NCBI GenBank assembly: GCA_963565915.1
Contig: OY751487.1
Span: 1,674,001 to 1,738,000 of the forward strand
Source of the DNA: Entoloma clypeatum
Lineage: Eukaryota; Basidiomycota; Agaricomycetes; Agaricales; Entolomataceae
DNA length: 64,000 nt
Direction of reading: 5' to 3'
Shown here: piece by piece, positions 1 through 9,769 of the stretch
Layout: each line of letters begins with the position of its first letter
Position numbering within the stretch: the first letter of the stretch is position 1
Notes under the pieces: generated by a model
What the model saw: the letters and a program-made list of their open reading frames with translations, nothing else
Database searches by the model: none
What the model was told of the DNA's origin: nothing
Made by a program: the position numbers and the translations under genes

Positions 1-1995
1 ACGGTTTTCATGGGCGGGAAAGCCATCTTTGATGAAAGCAAGTACCCTAGATGCCATATTGACCCGTTGCCAGAAAACCACCCAGAAATGGAAGACCCAG
101 AGCCGGCTGATGAGTTTGAGGATCTCATTCCCGGCAGCAATGACGATGATAGTCACAACAAAACACCTCACAACCTAGTTCCCATTGAACAGGATCAACC
201 TGAATCAGACAACGAATTGCCTGCCAGTGAGCCTGATGACGAACCACGAGTACCCACTCCGGAACCCGAGCAAGTACCAGATCGACCGATCAGGGAACGA
301 CGAGTTCGGAAGATGCCAGGAAGCATCTATGGGGAAGACACTCCAGCGTCTGATCTTGAAAAATTAGATCGAAGACGGAGATTGGGCGGTCAAATGGCAT
401 GGATGAATGACCTCCTGATGGAGGCAATATCAGTCCAAGTTGGCATCGTTGAAATGTCCCATAAAGACATATACCCTCTTCCAAATAAAGAAGACTGGTA
501 TGCGGCAGAACGTAAAGAGCTAGACATGCTCAAACGCCGCGGGGTGATCACGAAGCTAGTACCCCTGCCTGCAGGGAGGAAAGCTCTAAGGAACAAATGG
601 GTTTATAACGAAAAGTCCGACGGGCGTCTGAAAGCACGCCTCGTCGCAAAAGGCTTTTCACAGGTAGAAGGGATCGACTTTGATCAGATCTTCTCACCAG
701 TCGTAAGATATGAAACCGTCCGACTAATACTGGCATTGACAGCCCTTGAAGGGTGGTTCATGACACTTTTGGACGTCTCATCAGCCTTCCTCTATGGAAC
801 GCTCCGTGAAGTCATTTACATGCGACAGCCTGAGGGCTACATAGTAAAAGGGAAAGAACACCTCGTGTACCAACTATTCAAAGCTCTATATGGACTTAAG
901 CAGGCCGCATTAGCCTGGTGGAGGGAACTTGATTCCTCCATGAAAAAGCTCGGCTTTGTCCGGCTTCACTCCGATGCGGGAGTGTTCATTCACAAAAGTA
1001 CCAACGGGGAAATTGTAATCGCCGTCATCTATGTCGACGACTCTGCTTTTCTCGGCACAAACCAGGAATACACGCTAGAGAAAAAGAAGGCCTTCATGAC
1101 CACATGGGAATGTAGGGACCTAGGGCACCTTGTGCCTGATGGGGAACCGAAAGAATTTCTCTCTATCCAAATAAGGCAACGCGGGAAACGTATCTTCATC
1201 GATCAAGTACCTTACCTTGAGAAAATACTCGAACGAATGGGGATGAGCAAATCTAACGCCACCCATACCCCACTTCCTATGGGCTACAAACCCATGGTGT
1301 CCGACGATGAACCCAATGCAGAACTTCGATCAAAGTACCAATCCGTCATCGGATCACTTCTATATCTGATGATTGGAACAAGGCCAGACATCTGTTTTGC
1401 CGTGATTAAAATGTCGCAGTTTTCCGCAAATCCCACCAAACGCCATTTAGAAGTGGCTAGGGATATTTGCAGGTATCTGAAGGCGACAAAAAATTACGCA
1501 ATCATGTATGATGGCGACTCAGGGAAAGGAATCTATGCATTCACAGACTCTGACTGGGCGTCAGATGAAAACACAAGGAGGTCTACCACTGGCTTCTTCA
1601 TATCACTGGCGTCTGGAGCAGTGACATGGGTATCATCGGCGCAAAAGACCATCGCCCTCTCTTCCACAGAAGCAGAGTATATGGCGTTATCAGACTGCAG
1701 TCACGCAGCAACATGGCTGAGAAGCATGCTTGCCGAACTTGGAATGCAGATCGGATCAGTACCGATCTACGGAGATAACAACGGCTCCGTCTTTATCGCA
1801 TCCAACCCTGTAACTGAGAAGCGATCCAAGCACATTGACGTGCGATTCCACTTCGTCAGAGAAAAAGTCTCCGAAGGGATAATTACGGTCGAATTCATTG
1901 AAGGAGTGAACAACCCCGCAGACCTTTTAACTAAGAATCTGGGAAAAATCCTCTTTTCCAAGTTTATCCTGTACTTCGGATTGATTAAAAACTAG
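1..1995 (+). CDS. copia Pol polyprotein, reverse transcriptase and RNase H part (5' partial)
   Basis: The frame is open from base 1, so the first ATG at position 10 is internal and not a start. Visible in order are an acidic linker, then reverse transcriptase with the signatures LVAKGFSQVEGIDF, LDVSSAFLYG, LYGLKQAALAWW and the catalytic YVDD box (near residue 345). RNase H follows with TDSDWA, LSSTEAEYMAL and a DNNGS...KHIDVRFHFVRE block. These are the standard copia (Pseudoviridae-type) RT/RNase H signatures. The protein copies element RNA into DNA in cytoplasmic particles. The C-terminus, ending in FILYFGLIKN, is complete. No disabling lesion is visible in these roughly 660 residues, so this part could still be functional. 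Confidence 0.95.
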   Translation, partial: TVFMGGKAIFDESKYPRCHIDPLPENHPEMEDPEPADEFEDLIPGSNDDDSHNKTPHNLVPIEQDQPESDNELPASEPDDEPRVPTPEPEQVPDRPIRERRVRKMPGSIYGEDTPASDLEKLDRRRRLGGQMAWMNDLLMEAISVQVGIVEMSHKDIYPLPNKEDWYAAERKELDMLKRRGVITKLVPLPAGRKALRNKWVYNEKSDGRLKARLVAKGFSQVEGIDFDQIFSPVVRYETVRLILALTALEGWFMTLLDVSSAFLYGTLREVIYMRQPEGYIVKGKEHLVYQLFKALYGLKQAALAWWRELDSSMKKLGFVRLHSDAGVFIHKSTNGEIVIAVIYVDDSAFLGTNQEYTLEKKKAFMTTWECRDLGHLVPDGEPKEFLSIQIRQRGKRIFIDQVPYLEKILERMGMSKSNATHTPLPMGYKPMVSDDEPNAELRSKYQSVIGSLLYLMIGTRPDICFAVIKMSQFSANPTKRHLEVARDICRYLKATKNYAIMYDGDSGKGIYAFTDSDWASDENTRRSTTGFFISLASGAVTWVSSAQKTIALSSTEAEYMALSDCSHAATWLRSMLAELGMQIGSVPIYGDNNGSVFIASNPVTEKRSKHIDVRFHFVREKVSEGIITVEFIEGVNNPADLLTKNLGKILFSKFILYFGLIKN

Positions 1996-2070
1996 GCGAA
2001 ACAGAGTACCTATATATATATGTGGGAAAAAGTAAGATGTATTTAGAAGTATGTACTAAATATGGGGGGG

Positions 2071-2380
2071 TGTTGAAACTTTTCCCATCATGTAGATTAG
2101 ATTAGATTAGATTACATCACATGACCTTTACATATCTTCATTACATACTTGTTTGGTTGGTACAAACAGTAGTACGGTATATAAGACCAGGAAACTGTCA
2201 ATATCAACAAGTTGTCTCTTGACTCTTAACCAGCTCCATCACTCTCACCAGCCTCAACCGCTCTCACTAGCCTTACCCCCTCCAAACCATGTAAGTGACC
2301 ATAGTGGTATTGTAGAGTACTTCCACTGTAGCTATGTTGCTCAGTACACCTGTGGCTAGCGCCCAGCTGGAACTTCAACA
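2071..2380 (+). repeat. putative 3' LTR of the copia element
   Basis: A seven-G purine tract at 2064-2070 directly precedes TGTTGAAACT at 2071. AACTTCAACA at 2371-2380 is a near-perfect inverted match, giving TG...CA ends and a length of about 310 bp. A TATA-like stretch (GGTATATAAGA) lies near 2176-2186 and would be the LTR promoter. A four-fold GATTA/TAGAT microsatellite sits at about 2092-2114. An alternative end at 2209 (ATCAACA) cannot be excluded. The 5' LTR and a target-site duplication are outside the window. Confidence 0.5.
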
Positions 2381-2468
2381 CTACTGTACTACCTTGCTCC
2401 AATGCTACTGTACACTATGGCCCTACATACTACTACAGCACTACCGTCCTCTACAGATCACTCCAACC

Positions 2469-2664
2469 CTTGTGGGGGAGTGGTTCTGGCTGACCACAGA
2501 TCTCGCCATGCATCCGGAGTCATGTGATCAGTCATGTAGCAGTTTGTTCGTAGATTCCTGTTTCTTTAGCTCACTCATCTGAGGCAATGATGCTCCCACT
2601 CTTTTTGCCTTCATGGCTCATCTGACCCACCATCTCTGAACGCTGCACGACAGCACTCACCACA
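2469..2664 (+). repeat. dispersed repeat, copy A (CpG-decayed)
   Basis: This stretch matches the reverse complement of 6925-7064. Shared blocks include GTGGGGGAGTGGTTCTGGCT, GTTCGTAG, CTTTAGCTCACTCATCTGAG and CATCTGACCCACCATCTC. Copy A carries about 55 extra bases after the first block. Most mismatches are C-to-T or G-to-A at sites that are CpG in copy B. It has no coding potential and is probably part of a non-autonomous element or an old LTR fragment. Confidence 0.75.
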
Positions 2665-3333
2665 CCCTACAGGGCCCTACAGGTTTGGGTGTGTTTGCTA
2701 CAATTTACTACAGCCGAAAATCAGGGGTTGCTGATGTACCTTATTCTATACATTGAATGGAATGTATTTGTGGAATATCCAACAGCCCTGACCACTGCAG
2801 TGCCCAAGGTTAATGGTGAGGAGGTTGTGGAGGCTGCATTCTCTGTAATGGGCTGTTTTACTTGTGGGAGTTGGTGGCCAATCTCGTGGGGCTCATTGGA
2901 TCACAACTCGGATGCACTCATTTCTACTCATTTTGGCTTGTTGATGGTCATACAAGCTCCCACAAGTAAAATGTAGGTTTGCTGATGGTGCCCAGCCCTA
3001 GTAGACTTCATGTCTGTCTATTCTATACCTGGTTTCCCTATCTGGAACCATGATCCGATTTTGACTGGGGCATCAACGGCGCTCAAGAAGCCGCTCAGCG
3101 GCTCGCTCGCCCAATAACACGAGGTGGCGCAGCGTGCGTCGATGTTATAAAGGTGACCAAGGATCTCTGCGTCGATGAAGCAACGATACAAAAAGTGAAA
3201 GAGGCCAGGATTACAGATACAAAGGGCATCTGATATACAGTCCAAAAAGGTCAAGAAAGTCTAGATAGTACAAGTTGAAAGTCCAAATTATAGAGGAATA
3301 TCGTCTTGCTTATTAATGGGTGCAACGTAGAAG
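2665..3333. other. intergenic, no gene seen; contains a 15-bp inverted repeat
   Basis: Only short, unconvincing open frames occur. A perfect 15-bp inverted repeat (TTTTACTTGTGGGAG at 2856-2870 and its complement at 2957-2971) encloses about 86 bp and could be a MITE remnant. A short GATCTCTGCGTCGATGAAG string near 3155 faintly recalls 5.8S rRNA but does not extend. Confidence 0.5.
2856..2971. repeat. 116-bp hairpin, possible MITE remnant
   Basis: The arms TTTTACTTGTGGGAG (2856-2870) and CTCCCACAAGTAAAA (2957-2971) are exact reverse complements. The interior is not coding. No convincing target-site duplication borders it, so assignment to a transposon family is open. Confidence 0.4.
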
Positions 3334-4194
3334 TTATAGACCTTCAATGAACTTTGTTCCACCTGGAAGTGTTTGCATGACGCCGGAGGGCATGGAAAAC
3401 TGTCTAATCTCGCCGTCTGTCGAAGACCTTGGAGGTATAGGATCCGATGTGGGAGACAAAGCGCGTGTCGGGATGGGAGAAGCAGTGGGTGAATAGGGTG
3501 GTGAGGATGGTGGCGAATATACACGAGGCGGTATGAATTGGGGCGAAGAGCCCCTTCCTATACTGGGTGTGCCACGAATAGCATTGAGGTCAAAACGGAC
3601 ACTCCAATTCGAAGTCGAAGTCGTTCGTGAAACGGGCATAGGTAGGACTGGAGGGGAGAGGGGTGCAGTAGGCAGAGGAGAGGAAGAGTCTGCGAAAACG
3701 GCTGATGGGTCTGGGTCAAAGTCCCATTCATCCCCAGACCGAGTTTGCATCCAGCCCTCGCTCCTTGTACTCATCCGACAGGCCTCCTTTGAGAGAATGT
3801 GTTGGGTCGATTCGGGGCGAAAGAGTTTGAATAGTCGGGTGCTCAGGGAGGTACGGTCAGAGAAGGTTTCAGGAGAGGATATTTGCGCGCGGGATGAAGT
3901 GTTACTATAGGAGGTATGTGTTCGAAGATGCCCATGTTCCTCGTCGAAGATCTTTTGTTCCCGGAGGAGGTAGTAAATGGCTGCGCAGGACACGAGGATT
4001 ATTACGACAAGACAGACGATGACTGCAATAAAACCTAAGGTGGCATGAGGTCTCTTTGAGTACTTTCGAATTGGATATGACGTACCTGCAACAGAGCCAT
4101 TGATCTTCGGCGGCTCTCTTTTCAAATGATATTGCAATGGGCGGGTCGTCTCCCCAATATTTTTCAAAAAACTTTGGTCATTGGAGCCCTCCAT
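3334..4194 (-). CDS. single-pass membrane protein, uncharacterised
   Basis: I do not recognise this protein. The ATG at 4194 is the first methionine of the frame. A hydrophilic N-terminus of about 36 residues leads to a strong transmembrane segment (FIAVIVCLVVIILVSCAAIY). This is followed by a basic/acidic stretch (LLREQKIFDEEHGHL) and a long Ser/Pro-rich, probably disordered tail with clusters such as SPPSSPPYSPTASP. A 51-bp intron is likely just before the membrane segment (donor GTACGT, acceptor CACCTTAG). It is a multiple of three without a stop, so the unspliced frame also stays open. The layout resembles fungal cell-surface or sensor-like proteins with a short ectodomain, but this is inference. 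It lies between the two copies of the dispersed repeat. Confidence 0.7.
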   Translation of the reverse strand: MEGSNDQSFLKNIGETTRPLQYHLKREPPKINGSVAGTSYPIRKYSKRPHATLGFIAVIVCLVVIILVSCAAIYYLLREQKIFDEEHGHLRTHTSYSNTSSRAQISSPETFSDRTSLSTRLFKLFRPESTQHILSKEACRMSTRSEGWMQTRSGDEWDFDPDPSAVFADSSSPLPTAPLSPPVLPMPVSRTTSTSNWSVRFDLNAIRGTPSIGRGSSPQFIPPRVYSPPSSPPYSPTASPIPTRALSPTSDPIPPRSSTDGEIRQFSMPSGVMQTLPGGTKFIEGL

Positions 4195-5324
4195 AATCGC
4201 GACGTTGTCGGGCACACGGACAGATCACGGATGCAGAGCTCGTGGGTGCAACGTTGTCGGAATCACGAGGTATGAAGGTGAGGTAGTGCACTGAACGTCG
4301 AGGGCTGGGTTTGGGAGTCAACGTTGTCAGTGATGATACTGACATCTGATTTAATGAGAGCGAGGTTCTCCTCAGCGAGTCACAGGAGGTTTCCCTGAAC
4401 TGGCCATTCTTGACCCACATTTGTCATCACCGCACGTGAGCAGCGAGTTTTTTGACATTATGTAATTTACTGCATTTTACATGTCTCAAAAGTACGATGT
4501 AAAAAAAATGCAAAAAAGTGTAGCGTGATCAGGCCATAAGTAGGTACTTACCGTAGTTTTTCCTCTATGTCACACCTATTTTGTTCAAGGCATTGGTGCA
4601 CGAGAAGCGACACCGATGACAGCTGAGTCAAGCTGGGAGTACCTCAGTAGCTTCATCTCCCTTGTCTTTGCTTCTGTCCTGCAGTAATTCATTTTCTTGA
4701 GTGCTTTGATAGCTCTGTAAAGTTAACGCCGATAAAAGGAGGCAAAAAATGACACATGACTTTCGTAAAAAAAAAAAAAGTGTATAATTAACTCGTAAAA
4801 AACCTTTACATCCACCCAAAATCCTTGTAATAAAAAAACTTTTACATGCAACCCCAACGTCGACCATTTTCGCTAACGCCCGTTACTGGATCTTTAAGCC
4901 CGCTTGATTCAAGCCCATGTCCATTGTTATCGTGAGCCTGAGTGGCCTAGAATGTTTCTTTTCTCCCCGCTGAAATCGTCCCAGATGACTTCTATACTGT
5001 AGACAAATTCCTGTCAGCCTGCCCATTGTCTTCAAGTAGCGTCAAGCCGTCTCCGACGAACATCTAGAATCGGACATGCTACTTAAGGTTAAATTGACCA
5101 ACTCAAATTCAAGCACTGTTTATCTTTGATTTTTTTTTCCAGAATGAATCCTTCCGAGTCGACCAATTTGATAATTTCCAAATCATCAGGTCCCTAATTG
5201 TTCTCTGAAATTCGGAGTGCTCTTCTCGTGTTCCTACACTGTATCACCGCGAAATTCCGTTTCATATGGGCCGTTGTCGCCTCGGTTTAAGTTGCACATA
5301 TCCTGGCCATTCTGACTTGATGTA
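4195..5324. other. intergenic region between divergent genes
   Basis: This 1.1-kb stretch separates the membrane-protein gene (minus) from the HMG-box gene (plus) and must hold both promoters. It has A/T-rich runs (poly-A near 4769-4780, poly-T near 5132). No open frame with protein-like composition and no RNA gene was recognised. Confidence 0.5.
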
Positions 5325-6315
5325 ATGCTCTCATGCGCCAGCAGATCTCCAGCGCCAACTTCCCCGGCTTCCAGCGACAGCTCATTCTCGCACGAAGGCA
5401 GTTTTCATTCAGATCCGGACCCCCCGCGACGGGGTGATCCCGCCTGGATCGCGCGCCCCCGCAACCCGTTCATCATCTTTCGCTGTGAGTACTCCCAAAA
5501 AAACTCGAGGGAGGGCAAACGGGTGAGGCGCCCGCCTGGATCCCAACCCGTCGAAAAAACCCTGTCGAAGAGGGCTGCAGAAGCATGGCACCAGCTTCCC
5601 CCAGAGGAAAAAAATTGGTTCAAGGAACTTGCCGAGCAGGAAAAAGAGGAGCACAGCAGGCTCTATCCGAATTACCGTTTCAAGCCCATGAAGCGTAGAG
5701 CGGCAGCAGGAGCACCGGCGAAGAAGCACTCCCGGTCTGTTGAGGTTAGTGGGCGAATCCGCTTCTTTCTTACGAGTGGATTTTTATTTTATTTTGCGTG
5801 CCTAGGGATCTGGCGGATATTACATGCCAGAGGAGTCCTTCGGAACATTAGTACCAGGACATTTTCCGACACAGACTTACTCATGGCCCGACCCCAATAC
5901 CTCAGGCATGACGCCACATTGCACAGCAAGCCCTTCGTCTTTATCCGGCTGGAACGGTGAAAGCCCCAACCCAGCCATGGTTCCAGTGGCGCCCATCTCT
6001 TCTGCATGGGATCCGATAAACTCCTCGGCTTTTGCTGATCAGTCACCCATGTCGTTCACGGAATACCCACCCACTGCTGGCGCGGTCGACGAAAGGGAGC
6101 TTTCCGCGGCCCTGGCTTACTATGTCGACAATGGCCCTTGGCTCTCCGAGACGTTCGGGTATGAAAGCACCAGCGGCATGCCAGCCATTGCGTCAGAGCT
6201 GTCATATTCATCGCAGGGCATGAGCACCTCAGACCCCCTGGCGATCGTCGAAAATAACGAAGAAACCTTCTTTGCGACACTTGACATAAACGATTATTTT
6301 AACACCTACCAGTAA
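5325..6315 (+). CDS. HMG-box transcription factor
   Basis: Exon 1 (5325-5744) and exon 2 (5806-6315) join in frame across a 61-bp intron (GTTAGT...CCTAG), giving about 309 residues. An HMG box spans roughly residues 42-125. It starts with ARPRNPFIIFRCEYSQKN, continues through TLSKRAAEAWHQLPPEEK and KELAEQEKEEHSRLYPNY, and ends in the basic RFKPMKRR. The RPRNxFIxFR and LYPxYRFxPxK signatures are those of fungal Rop1/Prf1/MAT-type HMG proteins, which bind DNA in the nucleus and control mating or fruiting genes. The C-terminal half is acidic and Ser/Pro/Tyr-rich and may activate transcription. It is not in a recognisable mating-type locus, so a general developmental role is as likely. An upstream exon cannot be excluded. 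Inverted repeats flank it together with its neighbour. Confidence 0.85.
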
Positions 6316-7616
6316 ATGGTGTTCTGCCCGGGACTTTTATCATTATTACGTGTATATATGTTCGCTCGACGACGTTTGACGACTTGACTCACGATGGACG
6401 GACTGTTGTGGTGTACGATTATGCCCCGTTATACCCTCCATGAACGCTTTTCTTTCTCGATCTTGCAATTGGTTCTTTCTGTGCATCGTTCCGTTGATAG
6501 TTATCTTGACTCCTTCATGTACATACAGCATCGAAGGACGACTTGATACCTGTTGGTAACACGAGGGTACCGGCTAAGAGTTTTGCACACTGGCAAGCCT
6601 GATTGAGTACCGCAGATTAACCAGCAGCATGAACCGCGCGCGAGGTTTTCTTCGTTGGTTGTCAAGTGTCGATCGTGGTCTCAGAAATGACACTTAAAGC
6701 TTAAAGCGCTATTGAAGTCCTAGGGGGTACAGTGCATGCAACGCGCAAATCCGTTATTCGGAGTCACCGCATATTCCGTGGACTCCGATATGTACATAGC
6801 AGGTACATAGTTGCCTCTTTTCTGAATTTTTCGAATGCTGCAGTGCAAGAGGCTCTCGTAGACCCAGATGTCCTTTACCCTTCCTTTCTTCCTTCGTTCG
6901 GACAGGATAGAGGCCCATAGAGGCACGTGTGGCGAGGACTGTCGCGCGGGGTTCGGAGATGGTGGGTCAGATGGGCCGTGAAGGCGAAAAGAGGAGTCGG
7001 GCGTCGTTCCCTCAGATGAGTGAGCTAAAGACTACGAACGCCAGCCAGAACCACTCCCCCACACACGCATAAGACGGGGAATTACTCCATCATGAGGAAG
7101 ACAAATACTGATCGAGACCCGTCCATGGTGACCAAGTACTGACCCCCGAGCTTCCGAGCTTGAGGGAGATTGTTCAGAGGCAGAAAGACGCAAAGAAGTG
7201 ACTCTTTAGTAGCTTCTCCAATCGCTTGCCACTAATCTATGAAAGTACGGTCACCGGTATCTTCTCGTCGTTCAGAAAGGTGGAAACAGTAAGTGGACTT
7301 TCCCCACGAAGAGGGATGATCACCGTAGCGACATCTACTTTCTGGAGGTTCCTCTTGTAGCGTCCGACTTTGTTATTCACAATTTAATTAATTAATCTAA
7401 TTAGATGTTATGATACCGGGTCTAAACACTTGTGAACAATGAATTGGAATGCCTACTACGTCATAGTACAGTAGCAGTGGGGCACATCAGGTGAACCAGA
7501 GCTGGGGAAGGGCTAGAAGAGCAAAGGAAGGAATGTGCTGGGCCAGTAATTCACGGGCCGCCGAATCAGACACACGGAACTGAATAAAAATGAAAGGGAT
7601 TGACAGAAAAGATCTT
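6316..7616. other. intergenic, holds repeat copy B
   Basis: This 1.3-kb stretch contains the better-preserved dispersed repeat (6925-7064, minus) and an A/T-rich TTAATTAATTAATCTAATTA tract near 7384. No gene was recognised. The open frames here are short and lack amino-acid bias. Confidence 0.5.
6925..7064 (-). repeat. dispersed repeat, copy B
   Basis: Inverted relative to copy A at 2469-2664. It keeps CpG sites (for example GGAACGACGCC, TTTTCGCC, CACGGCCC) where copy A shows TpG or CpA. It lacks the roughly 55-bp segment present in copy A. Together the copies bracket the membrane-protein and HMG-box genes. Confidence 0.75.
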
Positions 7617-9032
7617 TCAACGCACATGCACAGTCCCCTCTACAAACTCCGAACTAACCCCAAACCAACCACTACCTTTCAACGGATGCACCCAACTGCC
7701 AGTCTCCTCTGTCCCACATTCCGACGAAACTTCAGAGTCCAACCACGGGTCAAAATCTGAACCGCCTTGAGCGATCGGGTAAAAATCAGTGGACGTCGCC
7801 CGCAGCGGAGGAGAATTCACAGAAGTAGCAGAAAGTGGCGCCTGGAACGAGGCCGAGAAATCGAGTGTTGGGATATGCAGCGACTGCGCAGGGTCGACTC
7901 TTTCCTCCGTCGCCGCGGCAACATCAAAGACACTGGAAAAAAGGGAAGACGTCTCGGACAGAGTGTCGTCGTCTTCAGAAGCCGGGTAGGACCTAAGCGG
8001 CTGCCCAGGCCCTCTATACTCGTCCAACACACACCACCCGGACCCGCTCTCACCAATCACGCCTCGTACCTCTGCCTTCGTCCACCCCACGAATTCGACT
8101 TTCAGCATCGTGCACACGCCACGAGCAGCGGGTCCCCCTCCATGGGAGAACGCCGAACACTGAACGCCGCGCGCCCACACATTGGCTGCGTCGAGCCGGG
8201 AGAAAAGCGACGAGACGCGCAGAGAGTGGGTCTCGTGCGATACATGCATGGACGCCAGGTCCGGGAGCGGAAGCAGCGGCAGGTCCGTCGGGAGGTTTTC
8301 GGACAGGGGAACACGAGCAGTGGGGGTCGGTGCGAGAGGGATGAGGAGGCAGGTGGTGACAGCAGGTACGACATGAGCCGCGAAATACTTGTCAAACTGA
8401 GCTTCCATCATCGATGTGGGCATGTTCTCCTTGGAGGAGAAGTGACGAGGAGCCGGTTTCAGCATCTCCTTACTGGCGTGTTTTCCTTTGGACTGTGACT
8501 TGATCGGCTTCTTCATCAGGTCCCTCTCCTTGCGCAACTTGATTTCCCAGTCGGCCTCGTAAAACGCGCGGCCGGCGACGGGGATGTTTTCGACGAAGTT
8601 CTGAAAGATCGGTCGGCTCGTGGAGAAGCTTCGCGCCGTGCCGAGGCCGACTTGCGCGACTGTTCTGGGCACCGCTGGGGGGCGAGGAAGGAAGTGGGGT
8701 TGGAGTGGGCGGGAAAGGGCTGTGCGGACAGGAAGTGAGAAGCCCTGCTGGATGGAAGGGGACCGAGTACCGCCATGGAGAGAGCGAGCAGCTGGTGCGA
8801 CGTTCGGAAGACGAAAGCCAGGGGTTGTGAGGTGATTGAAGAATTGTGCTAGTAGATTGCGGGATTGTGTAAAGAGTTTCTGGGCTTTTCCTGGTGCTGG
8901 GATTCGAGGATGCAGGCGGACATACGATGGAATATGAATCCCTCTCGATGTCCCTGGAGGGCCCCCAGTGCGATGGGGTAGGAGATTATGGGCGTGGCGG
9001 GTGGCTGCCCGGCCTCCATGAGATGCCAACAT
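7617..9032 (-). CDS. conserved fungal hypothetical protein, probable mitochondrial presequence
   Basis: A single 471-codon exon starts at the ATG at 9032. The N-terminal 150 residues are rich in Arg, His, Ser and Pro and poor in acids, as in a long mitochondrial targeting region. A possible cleavage zone is RSFSTSRPIFQNF, an FSTS motif typical of imported fungal proteins. A conserved-looking core follows (FYEADWEIKLRKERDLMKK). After it come a region with HVVPAVTTCLLIPLAPTP and a segment (WARGVQCSAFSHGG, MLKVEFVGWTKAEVRGVIGE) that could fold as a small beta domain. Similar proteins in databases have been labelled casein kinase II beta-like, but no zinc ribbon is visible here, so I assign no function. 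The tail is acidic and Ser-rich. Confidence 0.65.
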   Translation of the reverse strand: MLASHGGRAATRHAHNLLPHRTGGPPGTSRGIHIPSYVRLHPRIPAPGKAQKLFTQSRNLLAQFFNHLTTPGFRLPNVAPAARSLHGGTRSPSIQQGFSLPVRTALSRPLQPHFLPRPPAVPRTVAQVGLGTARSFSTSRPIFQNFVENIPVAGRAFYEADWEIKLRKERDLMKKPIKSQSKGKHASKEMLKPAPRHFSSKENMPTSMMEAQFDKYFAAHVVPAVTTCLLIPLAPTPTARVPLSENLPTDLPLLPLPDLASMHVSHETHSLRVSSLFSRLDAANVWARGVQCSAFSHGGGPAARGVCTMLKVEFVGWTKAEVRGVIGESGSGWCVLDEYRGPGQPLRSYPASEDDDTLSETSSLFSSVFDVAAATEERVDPAQSLHIPTLDFSASFQAPLSATSVNSPPLRATSTDFYPIAQGGSDFDPWLDSEVSSECGTEETGSWVHPLKGSGWFGVSSEFVEGTVHVR

Positions 9033-9262
9033 CTCTTATTTCAAGAGTTTGTGTATCAGTGGTTGTGGTGTGAAGCAGCAGCAGCAGCGCGTGCAGCCCC
9101 CTTTTTGACCATAAATGGGCTCAATGTTCATCCGGGTGGCTGTGTTCGGCATGTACGCGTTTTCTGCCGAACTAACGACTGATTCAGTTCTAGAGCCAAG
9201 CAGTACTTCCACAGAATTCTGGCCCAACTCTTTCAAGTATCTAGCTAGATGTCAGAGCAAAT

Positions 9263-9753
9263 TTACTTATTCAAACCTACAATATTTTGATATGGATGTA
9301 AGAAAGGCTCACTTTCAATCCAACGCATCACGAGCTCGCTGAGAGGATACACCCACCGATCTTCGCTCATCCAGTCCGTACAATTGGCCGCTCTAGTTGC
9401 TTTGGAAAACCTTCGGGCAACTTTTGCGTGATCTGGATTTTCAGCCAAGATTCTTACCCACGCAGGTGCTTGGCTTCTGGATGATATTCGACATCTAGCA
9501 AGGTGTTGTGCTCATGCTGGTTTGCGATCGCGATAGTCGAAGAGTATACTGCCAGAATTGAAAGGCATTGGTAATACATTCGTCCTTGCGTTCTGTAGAA
9601 TCTACAGAGTACACAAGCTGCCGTATGGTAAGTACTTCCTCAAAGGCTGGGATAACATGGCCTATGTCATTGGCTACCATCCTGGTGCCCTGTTATCGAC
9701 ATGATACAACTCAACTCGGAGTACTCACAGTCTGTACCATTCTGATATCATAA
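9263..9753 (-). other. possible gene remnant or small unrecognised gene
   Basis: On the minus strand two neighbouring open segments have protein-like composition. One (about 9495-9680) reads NDIGHVIPAFEEVLTIRQLV; the other (9263-9435) reads ILAENPDHAKVARRFSKATR and ends SEPFLHPYQNIVGLNK. They would need an intron and a shift between them to form one product. No clear start or family was found. It may be a decayed gene; real coding status is doubtful. Confidence 0.25.
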
Positions 9754-9769
9754 GACAAATCATCGTCGC

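Larger units (their letters stand above)
1..2380 (+). mobile_element. Ty1/copia LTR retrotransposon, 3' part
   Basis: The window opens inside a long open frame carrying the C-terminal half of a copia-type Pol. It is followed by a purine run (positions 2064-2070, seven G) and a TGTTGAAA sequence that fits an LTR start. The 5' LTR, gag, protease and integrase lie outside the window, so completeness cannot be judged. No stop or frameshift is seen in the visible Pol, which suggests a young copy. The right end is uncertain because the other LTR is not available for comparison. Confidence 0.9.

Noticed and set aside
290..736. Minus-strand open frames inside the copia Pol
   Set aside because: They are shadows of the strong plus-strand RT/RNase H frame and have no family features.
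3150..3180. Weak resemblance to 5.8S rRNA (CTCTGCGTCGATGAAG)
   Set aside because: Similarity stops after about 18 bases and no ITS or rRNA continues on either side.
7767..8498. 243-codon plus-strand open frame
   Set aside because: It lies antisense to the 471-codon minus gene, is extremely Arg-rich and is explained by the GC-rich complementary coding strand.
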